DNA of 64,000 bases from Ignelater luminosus (Eukaryota; Arthropoda; Insecta; Coleoptera; Elateridae). How positions within the stretch are numbered: the stretch's first letter is position 1; each line of letters begins with the position of its first letter. The stretch spans positions 372,001 through 436,000 of the forward strand of contig VTPC01000634.1 in the NCBI GenBank assembly GCA_011009095.1, written 5' to 3'. Below are positions 50,481 to 62,200 of the stretch, one piece after another. Made by a program: the position numbers and the translations under genes. Below the pieces are notes generated by a model. That model was given only the letters and a program-made list of their open reading frames with translations, searched no databases and was not told the DNA's origin.

Positions 50481-50770
50481 TTCTGGTAAATATTGTAATT
50501 TCTAAATACAGAAAACTGTTTTAAGCTAGGGCTTAAAGAACTTTAGTAAATATTTAATTGTATTCTATATCTATAATATTGATAATATTAACACCATTTT
50601 GTGAGGTTATATTGACTTTACTTCGTTTACAAATTTGACAGGTGGCAACAAACCCTTCGTAATCGTTCGTAGCACAGATCGTAATTGCTCGTAATATTCT
50701 CAAAGAGGCAGATTGTCGAGCAATCCAAAACATGACTATTTTATTTAATTACTATTAGGAAAATTAAATT
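50481..50770. promoter_or_regulatory. COG7 5' UTR and promoter region
   Basis: Sequence upstream of the COG7 start codon on minus. No core promoter element is obvious. A transposase fragment begins about 290 bp upstream of the ATG, which limits the undisturbed promoter. Confidence 0.4.
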
Positions 50771-51703
50771 TCAAAAGACTAAAAAATAAAATAATACGGA
50801 AAGGAGAAAGACCAGCACAATCGGCGTTGTGGTCAGGCGGGCCCGGATAATAATACCACGATTTTTTATAATTAAGCAAATTAATAGAATAAAGTAATTG
50901 TTTAGTTTTAACAAATGTTCAAAAACGTCTCCTCGTTCCAGAAATTTTTGCGCACGTTTATAAACGCTCCTCGTAGACTTCATGATAGTTCTGCCGTCGA
51001 TATTTCTTATAATATTAATAATACTTTCTTGAATTTCATCAAGGGTTTCATATGTTCTCTTATAAACATTATTTCTTAAATAACCCCAAAAGAAAAAATC
51101 TAGTGGGGTCAAGTCTGGCGAGCAAGGGGTTCATCTAATGGGACCATTTGTCGCTAACCATCTGTCCTCAAATAATCCTTGTAATAAATTAAGGATATCC
51201 TGAAAATTATGCGCTGGGGCACCGTCCTGTTGAAAAAATACACAAATTATATCAACAAATTGTTTGTTGGTTACAGATTGAAATTATGACAAATGTTTAC
51301 TAGTGACTGTTTCCTACTCATAGCTTTCTTATTATGTTTACATCATTAGAATCGTGACAACAAGAGCTATCCAAAACAATTTTCAATTGTTTTTCCGCCT
51401 ATTTAAAAAAATGAGGTTGATGATGGTTACTTGAAACCGAAACGTTATACAGGAATTTTGTTAGCGTATTTTAATAGAGAACAAAAAGTGGTTTTAGTTT
51501 TCCGATATCTCTTCAAATAAAGGAAAGAAAAAATAATAACGAAAATCGAGAAATCTACTTTTTTTTAAATATCTCTGAAACTATCCAAGATATCTAGATT
51601 TTGCAAACGCCAACAAAAAGGTCCTATAAATAGCCAACTTTCATCCCATTTAACCGATGCTGTATCTCTTACCGTTTTCATGATCCTTATCTTGGACACA
51701 CTG
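50771..51703 (-). mobile_element. CAGTGTGTCCAAG-family mariner-type transposon, left end lost
   Basis: The right end (5' end on minus) at 51703-51340 is the same arm of about 370 bp seen at 15500 and 21546, with TA after it at 51704-51705. Reading on minus into the element, 51245-50890 encodes the C-terminal half of a mariner-type transposase: FFQQDGAPAHNFQDILNLL (second catalytic D), SPDLTPLDFFFWGYLRNN (third D region) and ERGDVFEHLL at the end. One in-frame stop precedes SPDLTP. The N-terminal half and the other arm are missing. This copy shows that the long arms belong to a Tc1/mariner-superfamily element. Confidence 0.88.
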
Positions 51704-51705
51704 TA

Positions 51706-52995
51706 TATTATGTTGGAGGGAGAATATTGGAAAGTAGGATAGACTGAGGACTAAGCTGACGTATGCGTTACTAATTGGCTGGAAGGTCAAATGTATTGAC
51801 CAGGTCTTATCTAATATCCATGACACCTCAGGTTGTCAGTTTTCTACTGATTTTAAAACGTAAATCAAACAATTGTAATCTTGCATCAGTAACAACAGTT
51901 ACAAAAAAAAACATCATTTTAAATTAATTTTAATAAAGTAATTTTAGCTAATGCTGATTTGATAACGTTGCCAATGCTATATGCTCAGAATATGCAAAAC
52001 ACTAAAATCCATGACTGTTGAATAATGAGTTCATTATTCAACACCTTTGAATTTGTTTTTTTACACTCGGATGATTGGAAAACTCGCCTATCGGCTCATG
52101 TTGCAATTCTCATCCTCGTCTAAAATAATTACATGCTCATTAAATAATACACTATCTTCTTTTCAGTGATCTTTGAAAATATAATATAAAGCTGTTTTTT
52201 TGCCAACCTTAATAAAAAATAGGTTTTTAGACCCTCATTTTATGGAAGAAAGTTGACGATTGTATCTGAGCAGGAGACAAAGTTATTTTGCTTCCCTGCA
52301 GGCAACAAAGTAATTTTTTTTCCCTGTTGTTCAATCTTTATTTGGTTCTTTTCTTAGATATGTTTTGCATACCATGGATAACAAAGCTATTTTATAATTA
52401 TTTGAAAGGAGAGTGAAACAGAATCCCCTTATATCTTTACGACACTTTTTCAAATTGTAGGTCAAGAATGTATTTTTGTCAAAAAATAACTTTCTCAAAT
52501 ATCTTGGCTATTTGAAGAACATGAAAAAATTCAAGAGGCTGTGACGTAACCTTGCAACACAGTTAAAAAAAAGCTCTAGTTTAACTAGGACTGTTACGTC
52601 CCAGGCCAGCAAACTTAGTGGGTAGGCCTTGGGCAGGTCAGAAGAAGTTATACTCACAACAAAACTCTGATTTAACTAATAAATTTGTATTTAATTTACC
52701 ATCAGTCTGTTCCCTAAGGAACAACCATTTACAAGCATAAAAAAATACCCTTATACTAAAAAGGTAAGCAGCAATATGACCTCCAAATTTCTTAATAAAG
52801 ACAAAAAAATTATAATACAACACCCAAAAATTCCTTAACACTAACAATGATTAAATAATGTAAAAATAGAACTCTATAACAAATTTAAATATAAGGACAA
52901 TAACCACAATGACAACAAATCTATTGCCACATCTTCTACATGGACGGTTCCCCAAGGAAATAAATACAATAGGTGGAAAAAATTCTAGGTACTTA
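51706..52995. other. COG7-SERAC1 spacer, repeat-rich
   Basis: It contains the second copy of the 47925-type repeat at about 52305-52410. At about 52591-52660 the inverted sequence ends GGGACGTAACA, the kind of ending seen in some insect LTRs, but no matching partner was found. No host gene was recognised. Confidence 0.45.
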
Positions 52996-53970
52996 CACTA
53001 GTGGAATTAATTCTGGACACTTTTAAAATTTTTTCAAAATCTTGCATTTATTGACCATTTCTATGTTATAATCACTTATACTTTATATTTTTATCAAAGT
53101 AGGTTTTATTATAATTATTACTATATAATCATAAGCCGTCATTTATCAAATTTGTAGTGAGAAATTAAGCAAAAATATGATTTTATAGGCACACTTTTAC
53201 TATACAAAAACAAATACAATTTAAACAACGAAAAGAAGTACAAAAAATTAATATTTTGTTAGATATCCTTTGTTTCTAAGTATAGCTTCGGTTCGTCGAG
53301 GTACGGAGTGCACCAGACGTTGCAAATCTTCAGGTATATTCAAGTGGCACCAGGCCTGGATGATGGCCTCCATCAGCTCTCTTATTGCTTGGATATTTTC
53401 GTGATATCATAACGTTCAGCCTTGACCATAGATTTTCTATAGGATTTAAATCTGGACTATTATCTGGCGAAGGCAGGACAATCATGTGATGGTCACTGAA
53501 CCATTTTTTGCAAATTCTGGTGGTGTGGCATGGCGATTCATCCTGCCGGAAGATGCACTTTTGGGGGTCTCCTTCGAACAAATTCGATTATAGGCAACCG
53601 TTTCACCTCGAGCAGTGCTTCTTGGTACTTTTTGGCATTGGTATTACCCTCAATGACAGACAGCCAGCCATCTCATACCGTGGTTAGCCATGCTACTCCA
53701 CACCATCACATTAACTGGGTGGTTCATAGTAGCCGTGGTACACTTGGGCAAAAGATCCTCCTCAGGTCGGTGCTGAACAAATTTCACTAAACCAATAAAC
53801 CCCATTATAAGTTTAGAACAATCTTTGATTATATATAAAAGATTTACATTTTTCCTATTCAGAAATATTTATATTACAGTATCAATTTGGCGTAGCAGAA
53901 TCTACATTTTCCGTAAATATCAAAAAAAGCTAATGATTATTAAAAGTGTCCAGAATTAATTCCACTAGTG
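52996..53970 (-). mobile_element. Tc1-like transposon, 975 bp, perfect 31-bp inverted repeats
   Basis: Both ends read CACTAGTGGAATTAATTCTG and match without error for 31 bp, flanked by TA (52994-52995 and 53971-53972). The first eight bases are themselves palindromic. On minus, 53730-53330 encodes Tc1 transposase pieces: TTATMNHPVNVMVW-type sequence, then after a frame change FRQDESPCHTTRICKKWF (second catalytic D) and SPDLNPIENLWSRLN (third, E). The DNA-binding domain is absent. At 975 bp it is an internally deleted derivative of an element usually 1.6 kb long. Perfect ends suggest recent movement by an enzyme supplied elsewhere. Confidence 0.9.
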
Positions 53971-53972
53971 TA

Positions 53973-54899
53973 AACAACCTTTCGCCACGACATGGAAAAT
54001 TTATAATTTCTGCTAAATAGGCTCAATCAAATTATTTAATTAGCAAGAAAAACCTTTAATATTCGTAGGAGAATTAAATTTGCAAGTAATAAATTTAAAT
54101 AGAATAAAAATAAATTGACTAAACTAACAACAAAACTTAACAAAAGCAGGGAAGATTTTATCAAAATTTACACTCGTATAAATAAAATAATGGAAATAGA
54201 CGTAGAACCTTGTGTAAAAATCGAAATCTAACAAATTTTAACAAAATAAACTTTAAAGCCAAAAAAACTATTTAGACTAAATAAATGAAAATAAAAAAAA
54301 CAGCCTTAAGAAGTCTAGAATTAGATAACAAGTCTTACCAGTTACTGTCCGATGGTCCTTTCACACCTGTGTAAGGGTCGGAGAAGATTCAAGCTGAAAA
54401 AAACTTTAAACAACCAAACACCGCTATCTAAAAAAATTACTTCTTAAGTAGAAAATAATTAATATTTAAAAAAACAAAAGTCACCCTGAAGGGGCTTCTC
54501 AGATTATAAAACAAATTAAGAAGATCCCATGAGATGACGTCGCGATCCTCAGAAAAACCCTAAACTTCAAAGTTTAACGTATAATTTAGGTAAACTATTT
54601 CTTTCTATTTGAGCCCAATTGTTAAATTTATAATGAAATTATTGCAGTTTTCCCTATGATAACTTTTAATTTTAACTTCAATTTGAGTTGACCAACTGGC
54701 TGGACTGCAAAATTAGCACTGGATCCAGGTCCAAGGGGTGCACCTTCTGAATTTCTTTTCCTTCAGAAGCCTCCAGAAGCCAGTAATCTCTTAATTTCCA
54801 GTAACTGCAATGAGCTATGGGATAACAAAAAAAATGGTGAAGACACTCTGACAGAACCAGAACCAAATTAATTAAAAAAAAGAGGTCGGTTAAACACGG
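53973..54899. other. Spacer right of the 53-kb Tc1-like element
   Basis: AT-rich and A-rich on plus. No gene recognised. A possible continuation of the interrupted repeat around 52600-52990 could not be verified by eye. Confidence 0.35.
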
Positions 54900-55480
54900 C
54901 ACATTCCCGTCTCAAACGCGAAGCGAGGCTACCGCACTCCACCACCCTCTGGATCCTGTGTACTGGGGGGGGGGGCGCATGTCTGGACCCACATCCACCA
55001 CCAACGGGGCGGCTTAAGGTTGTACTACTGCACCACTCCACATCGACCGTTGAACTTTAAGAATTGCAGCGCTTGAGGGCCGCAACCGCCACTTTATCCT
55101 AACCCACGGCGCGATAGATGGATCCAAACGGCCGCTCCACACCACCAACCCAAAGCCTGCGCTAGGGGGGCGTAGGCCCGGACTCCACCACCCTCTCATC
55201 TAACTACTTTCCTTTCTCACTCAAGTCCTTGAGCATGAGGCTCCTCAGGGCACCCACTCCACCGTTCCCGGAAATTCGCCGCCCGTCCACCACAGCGTTC
55301 TCTTCCAACAACTAACCATCCACCCTCCCTCTCCTAATTCCTCTCTTCCCACCTCCGTGGCGTGAACCGCGGGGGTTGTGATTCTGAAAGCAACAGTTTT
55401 TTACCACCAAATCCAATAACCACCACTGTAATATCCTTGCCTTCACAACCCTGCTTCCAGTTTGGTATAGGGCAACCAAC
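54900..55480. repeat. GC-rich island, probably inserted repeat
   Basis: Base composition shifts abruptly to CG- and CCACC-rich DNA containing a run of ten or so G at 54965, then ACCACCACC-type stretches, in a window otherwise near 30 percent GC by eye. No open frame with recognisable family features was found on either strand. It may be a GC-rich part of a retroelement, such as an untranslated leader, or another insert. A (CCAA)n microsatellite follows at 55581-55612. Confidence 0.5.
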
Positions 55481-55580
55481 AACTACAAGGAGGTGACCAT
55501 CACCCTTGAAGAGACGATCACCACCACCAATGAAGAAACGACCACCACCACCACCTACAGTTTACGCTTTTACAGTGCTA

Positions 55581-55612
55581 TCCAACCAACCAACCAACCA
55601 ACCAACCAGCCA
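55581..55612. repeat. (CCAA)n microsatellite
   Basis: About seven to eight consecutive CCAA units, with one CCAG near the end. The same unit occurs as a short tract at 1589-1611. Confidence 0.85.
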
Positions 55613-56530
55613 ATACAATTTCCTATGCGCTTGGATTTCATGGTATAGTGGCATTTAGATTTATTGTATTATAACCATTTTAAACTACCTTTAATTTAAA
55701 ATCACTACTCACCTGCAACTCGATTTCAAGCATTTTTGTCTTTAATTTTAAACACTTTTACACTAAGATGTTTCTATATCAAAGTAATACATTCAAAGTT
55801 AATTCTTTATATAATTTTATTTATAACAAAAAAAAACAATATATATTTTATTATTATATTATTATACAACAGAAAGATCACAATTAAACGGCATCATATG
55901 TTTTACTTCTTAATGGTACAAGGATCTTCTGCAAACTCTTTTATTAGATTTAAAACTTTTTGGTACAAGAATGACTGCCTGAAAAAACACATTACAAATT
56001 ACTACTTCAAGAAAAAATAAAAAAATAAATAAGTTTATGTCCAAATAAAGTTGTGTGGAGAACAGTCTATATTATTCTTCCTCTATAAGCCATGAATCCA
56101 CATAAGGTATTCGCACCATTTAAATTTATATCATTAATTTTCAGTCTACTGTACACAATATACCCAATGTTAATCTAATTTGGCAGGTGTATCAATTTAT
56201 CAGAGATATGTCCTTGTATTGCTTTTACACATTGGTCACGGTTTTGCACATATAATGTCTAAAAGTCTTCTTTGTCTAACATCATGTGACAGAATAACAT
56301 TTTACGTAAATAAGGCAAGGATAGGTATATATGACATTGCAGTGATTATCAAACACAACTTTCTCATATAGGAGAAAAACAGTTGATTTTGTACTGTAGG
56401 TTGATTCTTAATCTGTCAAGTATTAACTACTAATAAATTAAAACATATTATTTAAAAACCTAGAAATTTGAAATAAAAAAATTGATGTATAGTGGTAGCA
56501 TAGTAAAAGTTGATATACGAGCCTAGGCTT
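55613..56530. other. Spacer between GC-rich island and Tc1-like element
   Basis: AT-rich with short chance frames. No feature recognised. Confidence 0.35.
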
Positions 56531-58270
56531 ATAATAGTTCGGATGGTACACATTTTTGGATAGGTGCTTTAATATAATGCAAAAGATCTATACAAATCGT
56601 GAAAAATTTCAACAAAACTATTACAATAAAATCTAGACTCTTAACTTATAAAAATTGAAAATTATATTTAATTTACATAACGGATAATCTTTGTATAACA
56701 AACATCATCGCCCAGTTGACGGGTCCTAATAGTTCGGACACTTATCATAATTGCTATGAAACGAAACTCATTAAACAAATCAAAAAGGCAGCTGTATTAG
56801 TTATTATTCATTTTTAAACGCATAATGCCTCATGGTAAGCCTTTAAGTAACGATTTGCGCTTGTCAATCATTAATGCCTATAAAAACGGTATTTCAGCAC
56901 GTCGCGTTTCAGTTTCACACTCCGTGCTGGTGAAGTTGATCATAAAACCAAAACTGGCTGACCATCTACAATTACGGAAGCAAATAGGAGAGCTTTACGT
57001 AGAATTGTAAAAACAAATCGATGGTCCAATACCAAAGATAACCAAAAAATAACTGTTTTGTGGAGTGAAAGTATAGGCAAGGACATTTAGTTGTTGACAA
57101 CAAAGAAAACTATCAGAAAAATAGGATATAAATTCTATAAGGTAACAATTATCCTTTTTTTGGATGAAAATTGTTGGTAACTTATTCTATTTTTCTGACA
57201 GGGAAAGGAAAAGCCATTATTGACGACATTACAAAAACGTAATAGACTGAAATGGGCTGCAGAACACCAAAATTGGACTCAAAGACAATGGGGAAGTATA
57301 ATTTGGAATGATGAGTTCAAATTTGATGTTTGCATAGGTGATTCTCACAAAAGAGAGTTGCAGACATCCTCTGAGGCATATCACAATGATTGTCTAATAA
57401 GAAAAGTAAAGTTCCCAGCATCAGCCATGATATGAGGTTGCATATCAGTAAAAGGTGTAGGTAAATTATATTTTATTGATGGAACAGTTAATGCGCAGAA
57501 GTACAAGGAGATTCTAGAAGAAAGCTTCTTACCATCAACTGGACAATGTGCAATGGCAAAAATTATTTGTAAGTGGTTCCAGGACCGTAACATTTCACTA
57601 CTAAAATGGACATCTTCTAGTCCAGATTTGTCTCCAATCGACACACTTTGGCATAACATGAAGAGACAGCTACAGAAAAATCCAGCGAGTATGGTACCTG
57701 AATTAAGAGTTACCTTGCAGAACATATGGGATAATATTACACCAGAAGAGTGTGCAAGACTTGTGGACACAATGCCTAGCAGAATTAAGGCAGTTATTGC
57801 TAATAAAGGCGACGTAACCCAATATTGAAATCTGTCTGAACTATTCAGTGGCATAAATATAATTTTAGGGCCCCCCCCGCAAGGCCCACAAACATAATTT
57901 TGAGGCCCCTTAGTATTTCACGATATTTAATAATATTTTAAAAAACTGCACTTTATACTACATTGTATTTTTAAATATGTGGTAATAGGTACGTATATAA
58001 CAAAACAAATGAACTGGACAGTAGAAATTTCGCTTATTCAGACTTTTCTAATTATATGGCTATTTTTATTTCGTATCTGTAAACAATTGTGGGGCCCCCA
58101 AATCCTTCGGTCCCCCCCATCAATTGAGCCATATTCCTTGTTATACAAAGATTATCTATTATGTAAATTAAATATAATTTTCAATTTTTATAAGTTAAAA
58201 GTCTATATTTTATTGTGGTTATAATAGTTTTCTTGAAATTTCTCACCATTTGTATAGATATACAATTGAT
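56531..58270 (+). mobile_element. Tc1-like transposon with long inverted ends and an interrupted transposase
   Basis: Inverted ends of about 150-200 bp pair 56590-56702 with 58140-58255 (shared AACTTATAAAAATTGAAAAT and GATAATCTTTGTATAAC). A TAATAGTTCGGA motif recurs at about 56532 and 56725, and a diverged inverted copy (GAACTATTCAGTG) lies at about 57838. The transposase reads plus: HTH from 56825 (PLSNDLRLSIINAYKNG), KRNRLKWAAEHQNWT, IIWNDEFKFDVCIGD (first D) and SSPDLSPIDTLWHNM (third position D, not E). The second catalytic block (QDN.PKHTAK type) is missing, replaced by LPSTGQCAMAK. A 60-bp GT...AG interval, 57142-57201, interrupts it. C- and G-rich short runs occur in the right part. 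Exact outer limits are approximate. Confidence 0.8.
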
Positions 58271-59221
58271 AAGTATAATTAGTTGTAAACATTTGGAAAT
58301 TCTATCGTAAACAAAAATGAAGAAAAACAACTCCCAACATCATTAAACTGTTCGTAAGTATAAAGTTATTTAGATTTAGATTTCTTTTTATCAGCATCTT
58401 TGTAGGTTTAATAACAATTTTTAGATACTAGTTGAAGAGTAGGTAAATACAGGTAACTGAAGGTATCTTAAATAATATCATTTTAACTCATCTGACATCT
58501 CAGAAAGTATAGTAATGAAGATAGGAAACATTATTTATGATTTTTGTAAAGATGAGATATATCCCAAGAAATAGTTTTACAAATTATTAAGTTATCAATA
58601 ATGATTGATATCAACCAACATTCGCTAATATATCTTTTTCTGTTTATATTCCTTTAATTTTCAATTAATACTTTATTATTTTAAAGCTGCATCTGAAACT
58701 GATTTCCTTGCTTCTTTACATTTAGAAGTTTTAGTTTGTTATCTATGTAATAGAACTTTGAAGCTTGCTCAACTTTCTTGAGATTGACATGCTGAAAAAT
58801 GTTTAGAACTTTTGCTGCAATATTGAATATAAGTTCATAAATTTTTGTGATTTACTTCGCCCACCAATTTAAATTAATGCCTAGTATAGGAATGAGCGCC
58901 CATCTGATATGTAGGATTACGATTCTTTAAGGATGTTGGTACAAATAGTACATCCAAAATATTTATAACTTTGGTTGTCAAACTAATAGTAGCAGTTTTA
59001 AAGTTATTACTGTCTTTATCAGTCCATTATCAGTAGATCCAAAGAACAGCTGTTATTAAGCATTAAAGTTTGCTAAATGAAATTCTCTTGCCTTTATTAT
59101 TAATGTATGTTATAAAAGTAAAATAAATAAAGCAAAGTTTAGCTGGGTTTAGCATTCCTATTTTTAAAACAATTCCTTCTGGGAAACAAAAAATAAGTTA
59201 AGGAAATTGTAATAATATACT
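58271..59221. other. SERAC1 3' flank
   Basis: AT-rich. A minus-strand open stretch without ATG, 58851-58681 (KIYELIFNIAAKVLNIFQ, then NLKKVEQASKFYYID), is 56 codons long and looks less random than its neighbours. I do not recognise it, and its frame does not fit as a further SERAC1 exon. It may be a transposon remnant. Confidence 0.35.
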
Positions 59222-62200
59222 TTACCTATTTGCAGGTTTGCATATTCCTAAGTGGTCTTGAGGAATTTCAAAAAATTCACCTACAGTAGGATTAGCAGAG
59301 CGTGGATCCACAAGCAATAAATTGAATTTCATTGCTGTTACTAATGTGGATTTTGTTTCAACAAAACTCACAATTTTTATTGGATAACTGTTTGTTACAT
59401 TTAGAAATTTATTATGTATTTGTAACAAACCTGGAGATTCTATGAAAAGTACATCAATAAATACAGATAATTGATTGATAAATTATAAAAGATTACCTTC
59501 TCTTAACTCTTGTATCTCTACAGAAGGCCACAGTACAAGTGCTGTGGGTTGGCTTAAATTAGCTAACCGTGAACCAATATGGGGAGTACTATAAAATACT
59601 ATCGCTTTAGTATTTGAACATAGGTTTTTAAGCTCTTGTGAATTACTTTCTGATGCTACAATATTAAACCTTCAAATAGTATAGGTATAGTTCATAAAAT
59701 AAAAAACAAAAGTTATTTGTCGTACCTTTACATAAAATATTTTTTACTAACAATCCACCCATTGAATGTGTAACCCAAATGATGGATCTTTGACCAACTC
59801 CTGCTTTAAGGAGCTTTTCTAAAAATTCATTGCTACGTTCTTCAAGGGTTGTTTTTGTTTGTTCAGCTGGACATATAGGAGCCCACATAGATAAACTTGT
59901 ATCATAATTTACTCCAATTACTCGTAAATATCTGCAGTCTTCTGGTAACCAGTCTTTTGGCCAACATTGAGTGTAAGAAAAAGAATCTTTTGTTTCTTGT
60001 TTTACACATTGATGATTTCTAAAAATACATAACTTCTTTGATGTGTAGCTAGTTACAGTATTCATGAAAGTCTTTACTTTCACCATCATTGACTACACCT
60101 TAGCATGTATCAAAAAAAAAGAAAATAAACTGATTCCATCACAAAAAGGAATAAACGATATTGACCAAAAAAATTAAAAAATTGCAGTTTCTCATGTATT
60201 TTAAATGGAAATTTAGGTAGTAGCTAGTTGTCAAATTCTATTCTATTCAGTGCCACTGTTTTGGAATTTAACACTAGAATTATGAAAATCTAACAGATAA
60301 TTATACACTAAGAAAGCTGTCAAGAAAAAAAAATTTTTTTCATATTCAACCACCTAGTCATATGTGGTAAAATAGTATATTGTACGACAAGAGTAGATAT
60401 GATGCCCATATTGCATGATGACAAGTGCGATATGGGCATTCTCCACTCTAGTTGCATTAAAAATGACGAAAGTTGTTACAAATTACACAAAAAATTATGC
60501 GGTTTCATTCCTAGTACAAATTTTCTTTACAAATTAAAATCTATCATTTCTACTGGACCTTAACTACATTATAAATTTATATCACACAAACATGTTGTTT
60601 AAACATACCCAGGACAAGTATAAGGCCCTGTAGCATTTTCATTTGTATTAACAGGAACATCATTCAACACAAATTCAAAATCTTGACCAAGTTGATCCCA
60701 TTCTAATTGCTGTTGCGTTTGTAAACCTTCAATATATTCTCGTACAGCAGGATCACTACTTCGCATAAACTTTAAATTTGCATCTGCTGCTGTGATTGTC
60801 TCTGCATGCATATTATACAACTTTTTACTTCAAGGGCAAATGGGAGATAATTTGATCTTATTTAGTTTACAACATTTATAATTATGGTTTAATACTATAC
60901 TGATCTTAACGACTACTTAGGAGTAAAAGGAGTAATATAGGACAAGGATAAGGGTCAACCATAGATTTCTAGATATTACTTTTAAACATAAAAATAAAAG
61001 TGATCCTTACCATTGCCTTTCTTCTTACCAAGGAACCCTATCGTGGTCTCATTTCTATCTCTTTGCCTCCATGTAAAAAACACACCTCCTAATAATCCAT
61101 GTACAAAAACAACATCAACATTTGTATTTTGATCTGAACGTAACATTGGATGCAAAACATACATTCTTTGAGGATAAACTGCATCAAACTCATCATCACT
61201 ATCTAAATTTGCTAGAGTTCTTGCAGCCGGTGCAGATATTCGAATATCACTTTCTTTTACCCATTCTGCCAAAACTCCAATCCACCCTATTAATAGAAAG
61301 AAATAAATAGGTAATTTTTATTAGAATATGATACTGAACATAAAGATACCAGTGCGATAAATGTTTTCTAACAATTCAGGATACATAGATATATTGGACA
61401 ATATGTTACACAATATAATATTAATATCTGGATTATTTTTAAAACGATTATGGATTTCCATAAGAAGTGATAATCCATTTAATAAGACAATATCTTTTGC
61501 ATAATCTTTAACAGTAGAATGATGCAGCAATGATTCAAGACACAAAGGTAAAATATCGTTTGCAGATTGTATTAATCTTCTCAATTCTGTTGAAACAGAT
61601 TCATTATCAAGAAGTCGTTCAGCATCCTAAAGCAGTAATCAATAAAAAGATTACATCAAAGAATACCAGCAGTAGAACTACCTGATCAAAAAAGGCTCTA
61701 TTAATAAAATAAGTCATACAAGAATGCTTAGAGCGATTGTTAAGTGCAATCAGAAACTCTTTCATGCTATTAATAATCATCTCATGATTGTAACTGAGAT
61801 ATCTATAAGGTGGTTGTATAAAAAAGCGAGGATCAACATCTTCAGTTCTTGCTAAACCAACTGCTGTTCTAGCATCAAGTATATGAGCTAATAAAGAATA
61901 ATGCCAATTATCAAGATTTTTAATTTCTGCCAATTGCTTCACTGCTCTACGTCTTACAGCTGAGTTCTCACTATTGGTCATATTCAATAGACGACGAGCA
62001 TATGCAAACTTTAAAGAATTCCAGCCTTTCTTTGCAGCTTGCTCATTATTGTCATACGTTTTAATCCAATTAATTAATACAAAATTATCATCAACTTTCT
62101 GTTTGTGGTCTACATGTTTCATGGGTTCCATAAAATGTATAACGGATGTATCAAGTACACTATTTAAAGTGCGGTAAGTTTTATTAATTTGTGTTATAAT

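Noticed and set aside
57381..57854. Minus-strand 157-codon frame
   Set aside because: It is opposite the Tc1-like transposase, which has recognisable motifs on plus; the minus frame has none.
58681..58851. Minus-strand open stretch as the missing last exon of SERAC1
   Set aside because: Acceptor-like sites in it have phase 1 or 0, but the SERAC1 donor is phase 2, and the peptide does not resemble the family tail.
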